64,000 bases of DNA from Macrotis lagotis (lineage: Eukaryota; Chordata; Mammalia; Peramelemorphia; Peramelidae): NCBI RefSeq assembly GCF_037893015.1, contig NC_133666.1, positions 654,028,957 to 654,092,956 of the forward strand, in the 5' to 3' direction. The notes under the pieces are model-generated. The model was not told where the DNA came from, searched no databases, and saw only the letters and a list, made by a program, of their open reading frames with translations. The translations under genes and the position numbers were made by a program. Positions 11,821 through 23,290 of this stretch are shown here, piece after piece. Positions within the stretch are counted from its first letter, which is position 1. Every line of letters begins with the position of its first letter.

Positions 11821-11927
11821 TACTATATATATATATATACATATATATATGTATATATATATATGTATATATATATATACATATATATATGTATATATAT
11901 ATATACATATATATACATATATATTTG
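11821..11927. repeat. TATA/CATATA microsatellite
   Basis: About 107 bp of alternating TA with CATA and GTA interruptions. Both strands read nearly the same. Open frames through it are low-complexity artefacts. Confidence 0.95.
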
Positions 11928-12025
11928 TTTTTTGCAAGGCAATGGGGTTAAGTGACTTGTCCAAGGTCACACAGCTAAGTAAGTGTTGAGTTGGTACTAT
12001 ATTCACTGTGTCATCTACCTGCCCC
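11928..12025 (-). repeat. tRNA-derived marsupial SINE, part
   Basis: Reverse body TTGCAAGGCAATGGGGTTAA to CACTGTGTCATCTACCTGCC with an internal gap. It abuts the TA repeat, which probably grew from its tail. Confidence 0.8.
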
Positions 12026-12390
12026 AGGAGAATGTTTTTTAGAAAGAATTACTGAGTTGTATAAGAACTTAAAATGAGAAAATCAACAAATGAAACCCCA
12101 AAGAATCACATTTTGAAAATTAGAATAGAAATAAATTAAAAACTAAAATATAGAGAACTGAAGAATAAAACTAAAATGTAGTTCTTGCTAAAAACTATCA
12201 AAACTGATAAACATAACTAACATGATTTTTAAAAGAGACAGAAAATGAAATCATAGAATAAAAAAGAAATCAATTGCAGTCATAACCCAAAAAAGGAATT
12301 ATCAGAACCTGCTTTGCTATTATATGCCCACCAAACAGAATTGAAAGGAAACAGCAACATTTTTAGCACATGATATATAATATTCAGATT

Positions 12391-12950
<560 letters not shown>

Positions 12951-12968
12951 TGTAACTGCATAGTCAGG

Positions 12969-13025
12969 TAATAAATCTCCAAAACTTATCAAATTTTGGT
13001 CTCCATCTCACTCTTTGGGGTCAAC
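12969..13025 (+). mobile_element. 3' end scrap of an LTR
   Basis: AATAAATCTCC followed by GGTCTCCATCTCACTCTTTG and a CA end closely matches the last 57 bp of the solo LTR ending at 33530, so both belong to one LTR family. Only the end of the LTR survives. Confidence 0.7.
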
Positions 13026-14039
13026 ACTTTTAGCTGGGATTTGAAGGTCTGGTGTTCAATTCAGTTCAATTCAGTAGTTAACCTTTTAGTTTGAATGGCT
13101 GTCATAACCGAAGGAGGTGAAGATGCAGAGATCCAAATGGAAGAAGTCAATTATTAACTCAACCAAGCTTACTCAATAGTGGTACTCATTTTGTAATTCC
13201 AAACCACCTATGCAAAAGTTTTTTGTTGAAATTTGGCTAGTAGATTTCCCTCTTACCTAATTGGAAGGAAAGAGGATATATGTAAGTCTGGAACATGATT
13301 CTTGAAGGTCGGGCAGTTGCCAGGTCTGAAGGATGTCTGTTCTAGGAGAGGAACAAAACGGCAGCAACAGGGCAGATTACAACAAAGTTGACTCCACCCT
13401 GGTTTCTTATCAGTAATTGACTCTCTTCATTCATTTCCAAATTATATGATGGTATGGGGTGAGGAGAGATGGTTTGGGGGATGGGGACTTTCAAATGGAT
13501 TGCAGATCTGAGAGATGTTGGATCACTTGAATCTCAAACCCATTAGCAGCTATGAGTAGAAATGACTCTTGGCCCTTAGCCAAGAGTTGTTTCTACACTG
13601 TCTGCTGTTAACATAGTGCTTCAGTTCTTGAGGCAACCTTAGTCAAACAGAGCTCTTGCTAGAAGAAGGGGTGTAAAAGAAGTGTGAGAAAAGTCTAGAG
13701 AACTAATAAAGAGTTTATATCTGCAGGAAATATTTCCCCTCTCCCTGGCCAGCCTATTGGTATGGAATTTGGGGTGTGTAAATGGCTGTGTAAATGCCTG
13801 GTTCTCCCTTAAGGTTTGAATCAGTGGATAAGGAAATATACACTTGATCCAATCCTTCATCTTTCCCCAATCCCAGATGAAGACCTAGAAAAGCAACTAC
13901 ATTAGAGAAAGAAGAATCTGTTTCTGTAGAAGCCTGGGTTCTATAGGGGTCCACTATCAGTATTGAAATATGGATCAAGAGGCTTACAGATTCTGATGGT
14001 CATGGTATTGTTGTCTATCAGCCCTAAGTCATTTTTCCC
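13026..14039. other. 1 kb without recognised content
   Basis: No known repeat or convincing coding frame. Short minus-strand frames at 13639-13978 have no recognisable features. Confidence 0.4.
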
Positions 14040-14165
14040 TTCTGTCAATCAATTAAACTACGAGAGAGACACTCGGCTAAGAGCTAGAAATGCAAATAGA
14101 AGAAAGACAGTTCTTACCCTCAAGGAATACAATCTATTAGAGAAGACAACACAGAAAAGCAAATT
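14040..14165 (-). repeat. L2 3' end
   Basis: Decayed reverse form of the L2 3' UTR (TCAATCAATTAA ... CTCGGCTAAGAGCTAGAAATG ... CCTCAAGGA). Short and old. Confidence 0.5.
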
Positions 14166-14596
14166 GAAAAAGGTAAGGTATTCATTTTGTAACATGATAA
14201 AGAAGTCTGGAAGAGTACAGTCAGCTGGGAAATGAAGAGATGACAGGTCTGACCTCCCTCCTCAAATGAAATTTCTCTTTCTCAAAATGTACAGTCCTTG
14301 ACTTACTATCTTTCCCTACCTCCCTAAGCTGGACTTTATACTAGGGGACTTCAAGTATCCTCTTCTCCTATACAGGCATACAAATGTCCATAAATAGAGG
14401 GGAAAAAATAAAAATTATTATTGATATTCTGGTCAATCACAGTTTTCTATAGAGTATTGCATAGTACTCCACCAGAACTGCAAAATCACATTTAGACTCT
14501 ACCTAGAAGATGAGTACATTTGGGGTCTGCTAAACAACTCCATTTCTTTTGGAGTTTCCCTGTCCAAATAACTCATATGAAGAGCAAGAGATAGCG
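14166..14596. other. Nothing recognised
   Basis: Plain sequence with no feature I can support. Confidence 0.35.
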
Positions 14597-14606
14597 AAGC
14601 CAGGTT

Positions 14607-14659
<53 letters not shown>
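14607..14659. repeat. (CT)n microsatellite
   Basis: About 26 CT units directly at the tail of the next SINE. Confidence 0.95.
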
Positions 14660-14660
<1 letters not shown>

Positions 14661-14802
14661 GATTGTTGCAAGACAATGCGGTTAAGTGACTTGTCCACAG
14701 TCACATAACTAGATAATTATTAAGTGTCTGAGGCTGAATTTGAACTCAGGTCCTCCTGACTCCAGGACCAGTACTCTTTGTACTGCACCACCTAGCTGCC
14801 AC
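14660..14802 (-). repeat. tRNA-derived marsupial SINE
   Basis: Reverse body with tail at 14660 (TGATTGTTGCAAGACAATGC). GCCAGGT on both sides (about 14599 and 14804) suggests the target duplication, so the CT repeat probably arose from the tail. Confidence 0.9.
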
Positions 14803-14818
14803 AATGCCAGGTCTCTTG

Positions 14819-15318
14819 TCCACAATTAGGTGGCTTAAGCCCTCAGATGACCTATTACTGCAAGGCTTCTTTTCTACTTAGAATATTAGAACTCCAGTTT
14901 CTAGTGTAAGAGATCACTTAGGAGAGAAATCCTCCCCCCCTCTCCAAGTTCTTAGAATTGACTAAAATTTCCTTTCTCTGGCTACAAGTCTCAATTCTAG
15001 GATCAAGCTCATCACCTAGGAAACAAAAATCCTTCATCAGTCACCCACTGAATGGTTGTCAGGAGCACAGCCCTCTCACAAAAATTGTTCTCTAGGATTA
15101 TGTGGGCACATGCCTGCCTCTGTCATGAATTTCTGCAGGAACTTGCCCAGCTGCTGCTGCCTCTTCTTAGGATGGGAAACTCCTTCTTAGCCATTTTTTT
15201 TGTTATTAAGAAAGTATGTAACTTTCATGTCCTTCTATCCCTAGGCAGTCATGAACAATTCTGTGTAGAAAGAGGTTGTACATATGAGTAGACTTCCAAT
15301 CTATCTCCCATGCATATA
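14819..15318. other. Nothing recognised
   Basis: No repeat signature; a 79-codon frame at 15052-15291 has no recognisable features. Confidence 0.35.
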
Positions 15319-15322
15319 CACA

Positions 15323-15369
<47 letters not shown>
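15323..15369. repeat. (AC)n microsatellite
   Basis: About 22 AC units just before a SINE head. Confidence 0.95.
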
Positions 15370-15373
<4 letters not shown>

Positions 15374-15394
15374 ACATGCACCCTTATATACATT

Positions 15395-15700
15395 TAAAAG
15401 CACTGGTCTTGGAGTCAGGAGGACAGGAGTTCAAATCTGATCTCAGATACTTGACCCTTATGAGTACTGTGACCTCGGGCAAGTCACTTAACCCTGATTG
15501 TCTCACATCCAGAACTATCTCCATTCTGATTCATTTCTGGTCACTGGACCCAGATGGCTCTGGAGGAGACAATGAGGCTGTTGACTTAGCACAGTATCCA
15601 CCTCACTCAAATTCAATTCATGAGCTTGTCAATGGCATCACCTCCCTGATGCCATGGTCTTCTTCAAAAATGAAGGACAAACATTATTATAATTATTACC
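15395..15700 (+). repeat. Mar1-like SINE (tRNA head, RTE tail)
   Basis: tRNA-type head (CTTGGAGTCAGGAGGACAGG), then a long body (GGTCACTGGACCCAGATGGC) and the tail GATGCCATGGTCTTCTTC plus AATGAAGGACAA. The tail resembles the 3' end of the RTE copy at 18331-19070 (TTGGTCTTCTTCAATAACCA), its likely mobilising partner. Confidence 0.8.
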
Positions 15701-15817
15701 CCTGTAGAGAACCCAACTGCTGAGTGCTGTTGTGTGATAGGGAAACAAGTGAAAGGGACCCAAATGGCTGGACAGGCCTATTGATTGGCTCACTTTTGTA
15801 GCTCTCACAAAAGGTAG

Positions 15818-15968
15818 CTCTTTTTTTTTTTTTGCAAGGCAATGGGGTTAAGTGACTTGCCCAAGGTCACACAGCTAGGTCATTACTAAGTGTCTGAGTC
15901 TGGATTTGAATTCAGGTTTGTCTGACTCCAGGGCTGGTGCTCTATCCACTGTACCACCTAGCTGCTCC
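15818..15968 (-). repeat. tRNA-derived marsupial SINE
   Basis: Reverse copy with a T-tract tail. Target duplication AAAGGTAGCTCT / AAAAGGAAGCTCT. Confidence 0.92.
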
Positions 15969-16097
15969 CCAAAAGGAAGCTCTTCTAACAATAATAGTCC
16001 ATTGTCCCAAATCATCTTAGGGGTATCCCCAGTCACTGGAAACTAAAGTGTGAATTTCTTTTCTTAACAAAATGGTAATAGGCACATCTATATTCTT

Positions 16098-16249
16098 TTT
16101 TTTTTTAGATTTTTGCAAGGCAAATGGGGTTAAGTGGCTTGCCCAAGGCCACACAGCTAGGTGATTATTAAGTGTCTGAGACTGGATTTGAACCCAGGTA
16201 CTCCTGACTCCAAGGCCAGTGCTTTATCCACTATGCCACCTAGCCACCC
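16098..16249 (-). repeat. tRNA-derived marsupial SINE, young
   Basis: Reverse copy with a perfect 15-bp target duplication CACATCTATATTCTT at 16083-16097 and 16250-16264. This is one of the most recent insertions in the window. Confidence 0.95.
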
Positions 16250-16264
16250 CACATCTATATTCTT

Positions 16265-16569
16265 CTGATCAACTCCTCTTTATACATAGCATTCTGAGTC
16301 ATAAAGAGAATATGACACTGAAAGTCTAAAATAGTGTCAGGAAAGTAAACTAGAAAAAATAGAGCAAACTAATGGAAAAACTCAAGGAATGTGAATTTGA
16401 TGCCATACATCACCAGAAATCACAGAATGCTCAGATCATCACTTGAGAATGTTTCTGTTGCTCTGGTGTGCTCATGGAACCCTTTGGTTGTGTGGCTTTC
16501 TTGCTTCTTTCCTTAAATCTATAGAAAGAAAGTATATCACTGAGTTAATTATTTTGCAAAGAATTTTAA
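16265..16569. other. Nothing recognised
   Basis: About 300 bp without repeat or gene signature. Confidence 0.35.
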
Positions 16570-17127
16570 TTTTGTTGTTCAACCATTCAGTCACTACCAT
16601 CTCTTCATAACCATATGGTCCTTCTATCTTCCACTCTCTCTCAAAATCTAAGTAGTTCATGTTCTCTGCTTCCATGACACTATCTAGCCTTCTGATTAAC
16701 TGCTGTTCCTTTTGTCTTCAAATTTTCCCAAACAGTATTTGACCTTCAATTGAATAACCTGAATTAATTTCTTTAAGTATTGACTGATTTGATCTCCTTG
16801 CTATGCAAAGGACTCTCAAAAGTCCTTTCCAGCACCACATTTCAAAAAGCATCCATTTTGTGACACACATCTTTCCTTATAGTCCAACTCTCACAGCCAT
16901 ACAATGCTATTTAGACCTTTGTCAACAAGGTGATCTTTCTGTTTTTTAGTATGCTGTCTAGATTTATCATAGTTTTCCATCCAAGCATCTTCTAATTTCA
17001 TGGTTGTAGTCACTGTCTACAGGGATTTTTGAGCCCTAGCATATGAAATCTGATATTTCTTTTCTTTTGATTTGCCAGGAATAGATGGAACCAGTTGTCA
17101 TGATTTTGGAATTTTTTATGAATTTTC
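16570..17127 (-). mobile_element. RTE-BovB element, 3' part
   Basis: Minus-strand reading gives RT C-terminal sequence (SKIMTTGSIYSWQIKR), then CTGTGAGAGTTGGACTATAA and a 3' end in GACTGAATGGTTGAACAACA, all typical of BovB. It continues at 19076-20350 on the other side of the RTE insertion. Decayed by several stops. Confidence 0.75.
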
Positions 17128-18330
17128 GTAGGATATCTTCATGCCTTATAACCTGGAAAAGTTCAGTCAGTTTTTGGATGAGCAACGGATCCCCCACCTT
17201 GTAGATCTCAGCTGGAATAGAATCAGCACCAGGTGCTTTGCCACTTGAAAGGAACCTAATGGCATTCAAAACCTCTTCTTCAGATCTTCAGTTAGGAACT
17301 GATTGACTTCAACTGGAGGTAATCGGTCAATGGCTTCTGCATTGATTGATGATGGTCTGTTAAGAACCCTATGGAAGTTCAATCCATCTCTCTAGGATCA
17401 TGTCCTTATCATTAATTAATGTGAGCCCATCAGCAGTGAGCAGTTGAAATTCACCACAGATCTTTGGCCTTCAGGGAATCATAAATACATTTTGGTTTGT
17501 TACTGTCTGCATAAAACTGAATTTCATCTGCCTTCTTACTGAGCCAAGAGTCCTGCATCTCTCTAAGCTTTGCCTGTACTTTACTCTTGATGGAATTAAA
17601 TGCTGCCTTCTTAGAAATGGATGAACTGGGGTGGCTAGGTGACACAGTGGATAAAGCCCTGGAATCAGGAGTATCTGGGTTCAAATCTGATCTCAGACAT
17701 TTAATAATTACCTAGCTGTGTGGCCTTGGGCAAGCCACTTAACCCCATTTGCCTTGCAAAAACCTAAAAAGAAATGGATGAACTATCCTGCTAGTAAACT
17801 CTGTAGAGTTCTCATTCTTCATTTAGCAGCTTCTGTATTTCCCCATCATTTTCATCAAGTCAGTCTTGGTGTTTGCAAGTGTTCTGCCCCAGATAACCAA
17901 AAGAATGGGCAGCTTTCAGAAATATCTGAAAGCTGCCCACTCTTTTTCTGCTCCAGGGCTGCTAATTGTGTGTTGGCTCAGTTTTCCCTCCAAGTTAGCA
18001 GCAAACTGTTCTCACTCAGAGAGACACTCTAATCTCCTGGCATTAATTCTTTTAGTATTCACTTTGCCTTGGGGCCACAGCTTTGGTTGAATCTCAATAT
18101 TTAGCTTAGAGAGGATGACTTTGTGATCAGTCCAGCACTCTGCAGCACACATTGCTTTTGTCACTCTCACAGCCTTTCTGTCTCTTCTCCTTACAATCAC
18201 ATAGTCTAATAGATGCCAATGTTTGCTACAAGGGTGCATCCAAGAAGTTTTATTGTATTTAGGTAAGTGGAAGACAGTATTTGTAATAAGAAGGTCATGA
18301 GATACACAAATTTTGAGTAATGTAGACAAG
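17128..18330 (-). mobile_element. RTE element, inverted 5' half (endonuclease to early RT)
   Basis: 18012-18329 reads as the apurinic endonuclease C-terminus (SKHWHLLDYVIVRRRDRKAV, AAECWTDHKVILSKLNIEIQ). 17451-17684 is the linker, and 17125-17269 is the start of the RT domain (GKAPGADSIPAEIYKVGDPL). This half lies in the opposite direction to its own 3' half, and the catalytic YxDD stretch is missing at the joint. A SINE splits it at 17628-17769. Confidence 0.75.
17628..17769 (+). repeat. tRNA-derived marsupial SINE, young
   Basis: Intact SINE with a perfect 15-bp target duplication AGAAATGGATGAACT (17613-17627 and 17770-17784), inserted in the RTE linker. Confidence 0.95.
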
Positions 18331-19070
18331 TTTACTTACCTTGCCTGTGTTCTTTCCAAAGAGGAATTCATTGACAATGAGGTTGACGCACACTTTGCCA
18401 GAGCTGGTTCAGTATTTGGGAGGCTCTGAAAGAAAGTATGGAAGAGAAGAGGTATTAGACTGACTATCAAACTGAAGGTTTACAAAGCCATTGTGTTGAC
18501 TTCATTGCTATATGCCTGTGAAATCTGGACAGTCTACCAGCACCATGTCAGGAAACTGAATTGCTTCCATTTAAATTATCTGATCAACTGACAGGAGAAG
18601 ATAACAGACACTGAAGTCCTTTCTTGAGCTAAACTGCCTAGCATTCCAATATTACTACAGAGAGTGTAATTGTGATGGGTTGAACACATTGTTAGAATGC
18701 CAAAGGTAAGCTTGCCAAAAAAAAAAAAACTAGTTTATGGAGAATTCACACAGGGCAAGTGCTCACAATGGGGGTCAGATGAAGTGATACTAAGGCACCC
18801 TGAAGGTCTCATTGAAGAATTTTAAGTTTTGGGAGACACTGGCACAGGATGGCCCAGCATGGCATGCCCTCATCAGAGAAGGTGCTGCCCTCTATAAGGA
18901 AGGCAGAATTGAAACAGCTCAAAGGAAACTATTTATGCCCAACCTGTAGTAGAGAATTTTGAGCTTGTATTGGTCTGACTAAATACAGTGGGACACACTG
19001 CAATCTGTCTTAGACATAGGGACATCATTTTGGTCTTCTTCAATAACCAAGAACAAGAACCAAACAACAA
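18331..19070 (+). mobile_element. RTE element, 3' half (late RT to 3' end)
   Basis: Plus-strand frames give LKVYKAIVLTSLLYACEIWT, then RWVEHIVRMPK and LVYGEFTQGK, then a 3' end ATTTTGGTCTTCTTCAATAA. This is the carboxy half of the same RTE type whose amino half lies inverted directly to the left. Frameshifts and stops are numerous. Confidence 0.75.
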
Positions 19071-19075
19071 AATTA

Positions 19076-20350
19076 AGTTTGTTTTTTTATGTTAAGCTTA
19101 AGCAATTTTTTTACACTCTCCTCTTTCACCCTCAGTGAGAAGTTTCATAATTTTTTTGCACTTTCTACCATCAGAGTGGTATCATATGCATATCTGAGAT
19201 TTTTAATAGTTCTCCCAGTAACCTTAATTCTAGCTTTTGCTTCACATACCCTGATATTTCACATGATGTACTCTTGTATATAAATAAGATGACAATATGC
19301 AGCCTTTTACTCCTTGCCCAATCTTAAACCAATCAGTTGTTACATGTTCAATTCTAACTATTGCTTCCTGGTCCATATATAGATTTCTCAGGAGATAAGA
19401 TACTATGGTATTCCCATTTCTTTAAGGATTTGCCATATTTTGTTGTGTTCCACACAATCAGTAGTATAGTCAATGAGACAGAAGTAGATTTTTTTTTCCT
19501 GGAACTCACATGATTTTTCTCTAAGTAAATGTTGGCAATTCAGCCTCTGGCTCCTTTGCCCTTCCAAAACCAGATGGCTCTTCTAGTAATTCTCATTTCA
19601 CATACTGCTGAAGTCCAACTTGCAAAACAGTATAACCTTGCTGGCATGGGAAATGAGCAGAATTGTTTGGTCATTTGAATATTTCTTGTTTCCTTCTTTC
19701 CTTAGTTATTTTGTAAAATCTCATCAGACAGTCATTTTGCATTCTTGTTCTCTTTTTTCTTTGGGTTGTTTTTTGTTCCTCCCTCCTGTGCAATATTGCC
19801 AACTTCTATCCATAGTTCTTTAGGCTCTCTATCTTCCAATCTATTCTCTTAAATCTACTCATCACCTCTACTTTACACTCATAAGGGATATTACTTAGGT
19901 CATGCCTATTTGGTATGATGGTCTTCCCTATTTTCTTCAAATGAAATCTGAATTTTGCAAAAATAAGTTCCTGGTCTGTACAACAATCAACTCTAGACTT
20001 TGTAATAACTACATAAAGTTTCTCTACCTTTGACTACAAAATAATCAAACTGATTTCTTTATTGGCCATCTAGTGATGCCATGTAGAGAGTCACTTTTTG
20101 GGCTATTGGAAAAGTATTTACTTTAAATAAAAAGTTATCTTGACAAAACTATTAGATTTGTTTTATTTTTTTTAACTCCAAGGACTTGCCTGTTATTCCA
20201 ATTAACTTTTGATTTCTTACTATAGTATTCAGTCCCCTATATTGAACAATTTGCCTTGTATTTGAACAGATATCATTTGGTTCATTTGGAGATTAGGCCC
20301 CACAACTTTTTTTCCCATCCTTTTTTTGACTATGAGGTTTGCTCTATTTC
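19076..20350 (-). mobile_element. RTE-BovB element, 5' part (endonuclease and RT)
   Basis: Reverse reading continues BovB RT upstream of the 16570-17127 piece (GTGAAAGAGGAGAGTGTAAA, the KEESxK region), then earlier RT (GTCTCATTGACTATACTACT) and, near 20000-20200, endonuclease-side sequence (GTTAATTGGAATAACAGGCA). Many stops. Confidence 0.65.
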
Positions 20351-20369
20351 TCCTAAGGAATTCTAGAAT

Positions 20370-21378
20370 GGGATAAGAGAAAGGTCAGGGGAGAGGGGTG
20401 ATGGAAGGGAGGGAAGATGGAGGAGGGAGTAGTCAGAAGTAAAACACTTTTAAAGAGGGACAAGGTAGAAGAAGAGAGAGAGAATAGAATAAATGGGGTG
20501 GCTGGATAGGATGGAGAGAAATAGTTAACAATAGTAACTTTGAAAAAACATCTAAATTCTCTAATAAAGGCCTCAATTCTCAAGCACAAAGAGAACTGAG
20601 TCAAGTTAGAGGCAGTCCCCAATTAATAATGATCAAAAAATATGAAATTTTCTTTAGATGAGGTTACCAATGGTCTAACTCATTAATAATTTAATGCACT
20701 GTTCATGGAGTTGTGAATCCATTCTGGAGAGCAATTTGGAACTATGCTCAAAGGACCATAAAACCATTATACCCTTTGACCTAGTAATGTCACTGCTAGG
20801 TCTTTATCCTAAAAGAGATGAAAAACAAAAAGTATATTTCTTGTGTGAAGGAGCTGGAATTTGAGGGGATGCCCATCAATTGATGAATGGCTGAATAAAT
20901 TGTGGTATTGGATTATGATGGAATGCTACTCTGCTAAAAGAATTAGCAATCAGAATTCTCACAAAAACCCTGCAAAGACTTAAATGAACCGATGCAATGT
21001 AAGATGTATTATACAAAGTAACAGTATTGTAATATAATCAATTATAAATGACTTCACTTCTCTCAGCAATACAGTGACCCAAGTCAGCTCCAAAGGACTT
21101 ATGAAGAATGCTTTCCATTCCCAGAGAAAGAACTGAAGGTTTCTGAGTACAGACTAAGGCATACTTTTATACTTTATTTTTCTTGAAGTTTCTTTTTTTT
21201 TGAGGGGGGAGAAGACTGTTTTCTTTCACACCATCACTGTTATGGAAATGTTTTGCATGACTATAACTATAACCTATGTCTAATTGTTTGCTTTCTCATT
21301 GTGTAGTGGGGCAAAAAGAGGGGAGAGAATTTGAAATTCAAAGTTTTTAAACTTGAACATTAAGAATTGGTCTGAGGG
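20370..21378 (+). mobile_element. 5'-truncated L1, ORF2 end and 3' UTR
   Basis: TGGAGAGCAATTTGGAACTA and CCCTTTGACCTAGTAATGTC mark the ORF2 C-terminus (human PFDPAIPLLGIYP region). GGATGCCCATCAATTGATGA and the 3' UTR (CATTCCCAGAGAAAGAACTG) follow. It ends at about 21578 after a SINE insertion. Confidence 0.75.
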
Positions 21379-21526
21379 GGTGGCTAGGTGGCGCAGTGGA
21401 TAGAGCACCGGCCCTGGAGTCAGGAAGACCTGAGTTCAAATCCAGCCTCAGACACTTAATAATTATCTAGCTGCGTGGCTTTTGGCAAGCCACTTAACCC
21501 TGTTTGCCTTGCAAAAACCTAAACTA
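21379..21526 (+). repeat. tRNA-derived marsupial SINE, young
   Basis: Near-consensus copy (GGTGGCGCAGTGGATAGAGC) inserted in the L1 3' UTR, with ATTGGTCTGA on both sides (about 21366 and 21529). Confidence 0.95.
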
Positions 21527-21579
21527 AAATTGGTCTGATATGTAACTGGGGGAAAATAAAATGCTAAATAAAAACATAG

Positions 21580-22065
21580 TCTATGCAATGATCACTTGAA
21601 TTAAATCCACTCGTTCCCATCCATTTATGTTCATTTTATGTTCATGAGTTTAACCTCATCCAGCTTACCTTGGTTTATAGATCTTATATTGAAGGTTCCT
21701 TGCAATATCAAAAATGACCACCAGGTGGCAATCTGTTCAACCACCAGTTTAGGTTTGATAAATTAACTGGTTTCCTAAGAGGCTGCATTATCTCATCTGG
21801 TCACTAGATGCTGCTAAACTTCCAAATAACTCCTCAGCGTTGTAGATATAAATTACTCTTAATAACTGTAATATAAAACCAGTTTTGACTAATTTAATAG
21901 GACACATTTGAGTTTTATTCTAGGGCATGAAATGACATATGCCTCAAGATAGTACTATATTAAATATGCTGTCTCCTTACTTCATCCAAGGTCCTATTCC
22001 ATTCTAGGCTCCACTTTCTTGGATCACGTCCAATTGTTTACATTATGTAGAGTCTAAAATTTAGC
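21580..22065. other. Non-repetitive stretch with CTCF-like motifs
   Basis: No known repeat or gene is recognised apart from the two motifs listed at 21718 and 21801. Confidence 0.4.
21718..21730 (+). promoter_or_regulatory. CTCF-like core motif
   Basis: CCACCAGGTGGCA fits the CTCF core (CCASYAGRKGGCR) at every position. It sits in apparently non-repetitive sequence. A weaker similar site, TCACTAGATGCTGC, lies at 21801-21814 in the same orientation. Binding is not shown by sequence alone. Confidence 0.45.
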
Positions 22066-22069
22066 AATT

Positions 22070-22190
22070 AAAAACAAACTTTTTTAAAGTGCTTACTATG
22101 TATACTCAAATTGTGCTAAGCACTGAGAATAATAAGAAAGGCAATCCTAGCCCTCAAAAAATTTGCATTTTAATAGGAAAGCACAAAGTA
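22070..22190 (-). repeat. L2 3' end
   Basis: Reverse L2 3' UTR (GTGCTTACTATGTATACTCA ... GTGCTAAGCACTGAG ... AGCCCTCAAAAA). Confidence 0.6.
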
Positions 22191-22199
22191 AGGAAGGGA

Positions 22200-22450
22200 A
22201 AAGAACAAATATTTATCAAACATCTACTATGGGCCAGACACTGAGCTAAGCATTTTACACAATATTCTTTCATTTGATCCTCACTACCTGGAAAATAGGA
22301 AATATTATTCCCCACTTTACAGTTGAGGAAGTTGAGGCAAACAGAGATTAAGTGACTTGCCCAGTGACCCAGTTAGCATCTAAAACTGGAGTTGATCCCA
22401 AGTCTTCCTAATTTCAGGTCCAGTATTCTATTCATTATATTACCTAATTG
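22200..22450 (-). repeat. MIR-type ancient SINE
   Basis: Reverse MIR order: ACTGAGCTAAGCATTTTACA, CCCCACTTTACAGTTGAGGA, TTAAGTGACTTGCCCAG and a decayed tRNA-like head at the right. Confidence 0.75.
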
Positions 22451-23212
22451 CCTCAAGACACATAAAAGGAAGTTGAAAAACAGAGGTGGGGGAGATAGCT
22501 ACATTGTTGAATGTTGAAAACAGAGTCGAGTCAAGAGTCCAGCATAGAGAAGAATGACATGACTAGTTTGGACAATTTTCCTTAAAATGGAGGTTTTGGG
22601 GGATTAGCCAATTAGAGGAAGAGAGCTCAAAAATGGAAATGTACTTGCAGTGTAAGAAGTTCAGAGGCAAAGTAAAATGTCAAGATGAGGAGGCTTCTGT
22701 GGATTTAGAATTTAGCACCTGGAAAAGAAAAACTATCCAAACATACCTATTCTGAGTCATGTCCATCCAAACCCATTCCACTCCAGAATCAGCTGAAATC
22801 CCACCTTCAGCAAAAAACCTTTCTTGGTCCTTGGAAATTGTCTTTCCTCTAAGAATATTTCTCATTTCCACAGTACATTATCTTCTATGTACCTAGTTAT
22901 ATGTATCCGTTGCCTCACCTATAGAAACTGTCACAACTTTCCCTTAAATTATTCCTTGAGAAAGATTAAGGGAAACGTCCCTGATAATTCTTCTGTTTGG
23001 TTTGATTTCTTTCTCTCCACCCTCTCACTTTATTTAGATTAGGTAGCTCCTGTTTGTAGAAGGTCAAAAGTCATCAGATAAGTAAAAAGACACTGCTGAT
23101 ACTGTATTGTCCTATTCATTTTTTTCCATATAGCTGTTGATGAATAGCTCTATTTTTGAGAGTTATTTATCCATTTCCTTTTGCCTAGTATTCAGTAACT
23201 CTTCTCACATAT
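22451..23212. other. Nothing recognised
   Basis: About 760 bp without a repeat signature or supported gene. Short frames at 22680-23042 have no recognisable features. Confidence 0.35.
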
Positions 23213-23290
23213 TTGATTCAATCAATTAGAATTTATTAAACACTTATAATGAACCAGGCACTATGATAAATTTTGGGGTTACCAAAAAAA
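23213..23290 (-). repeat. L2 3' end, short
   Basis: TCAATCAATTAGAATTTATT ... CCAGGCACTATGATAAATTT, the reverse L2 3' terminus. Confidence 0.55.

Larger units (their letters stand above)
11100..12390 (+). mobile_element. Old L1 ORF2 fragment (between endonuclease and RT)
   Basis: Order and wording match the marsupial ORF2 segment between endonuclease and reverse transcriptase: AATGGGTCAAAGAACAAATC at 11548-11567, then AAGCAGTCCTTATAGGAAAA, then a lysine-rich A-rich stretch. It is interrupted by two SINEs and a TA-rich repeat, and many stops are present. The left border is uncertain. Confidence 0.5.
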
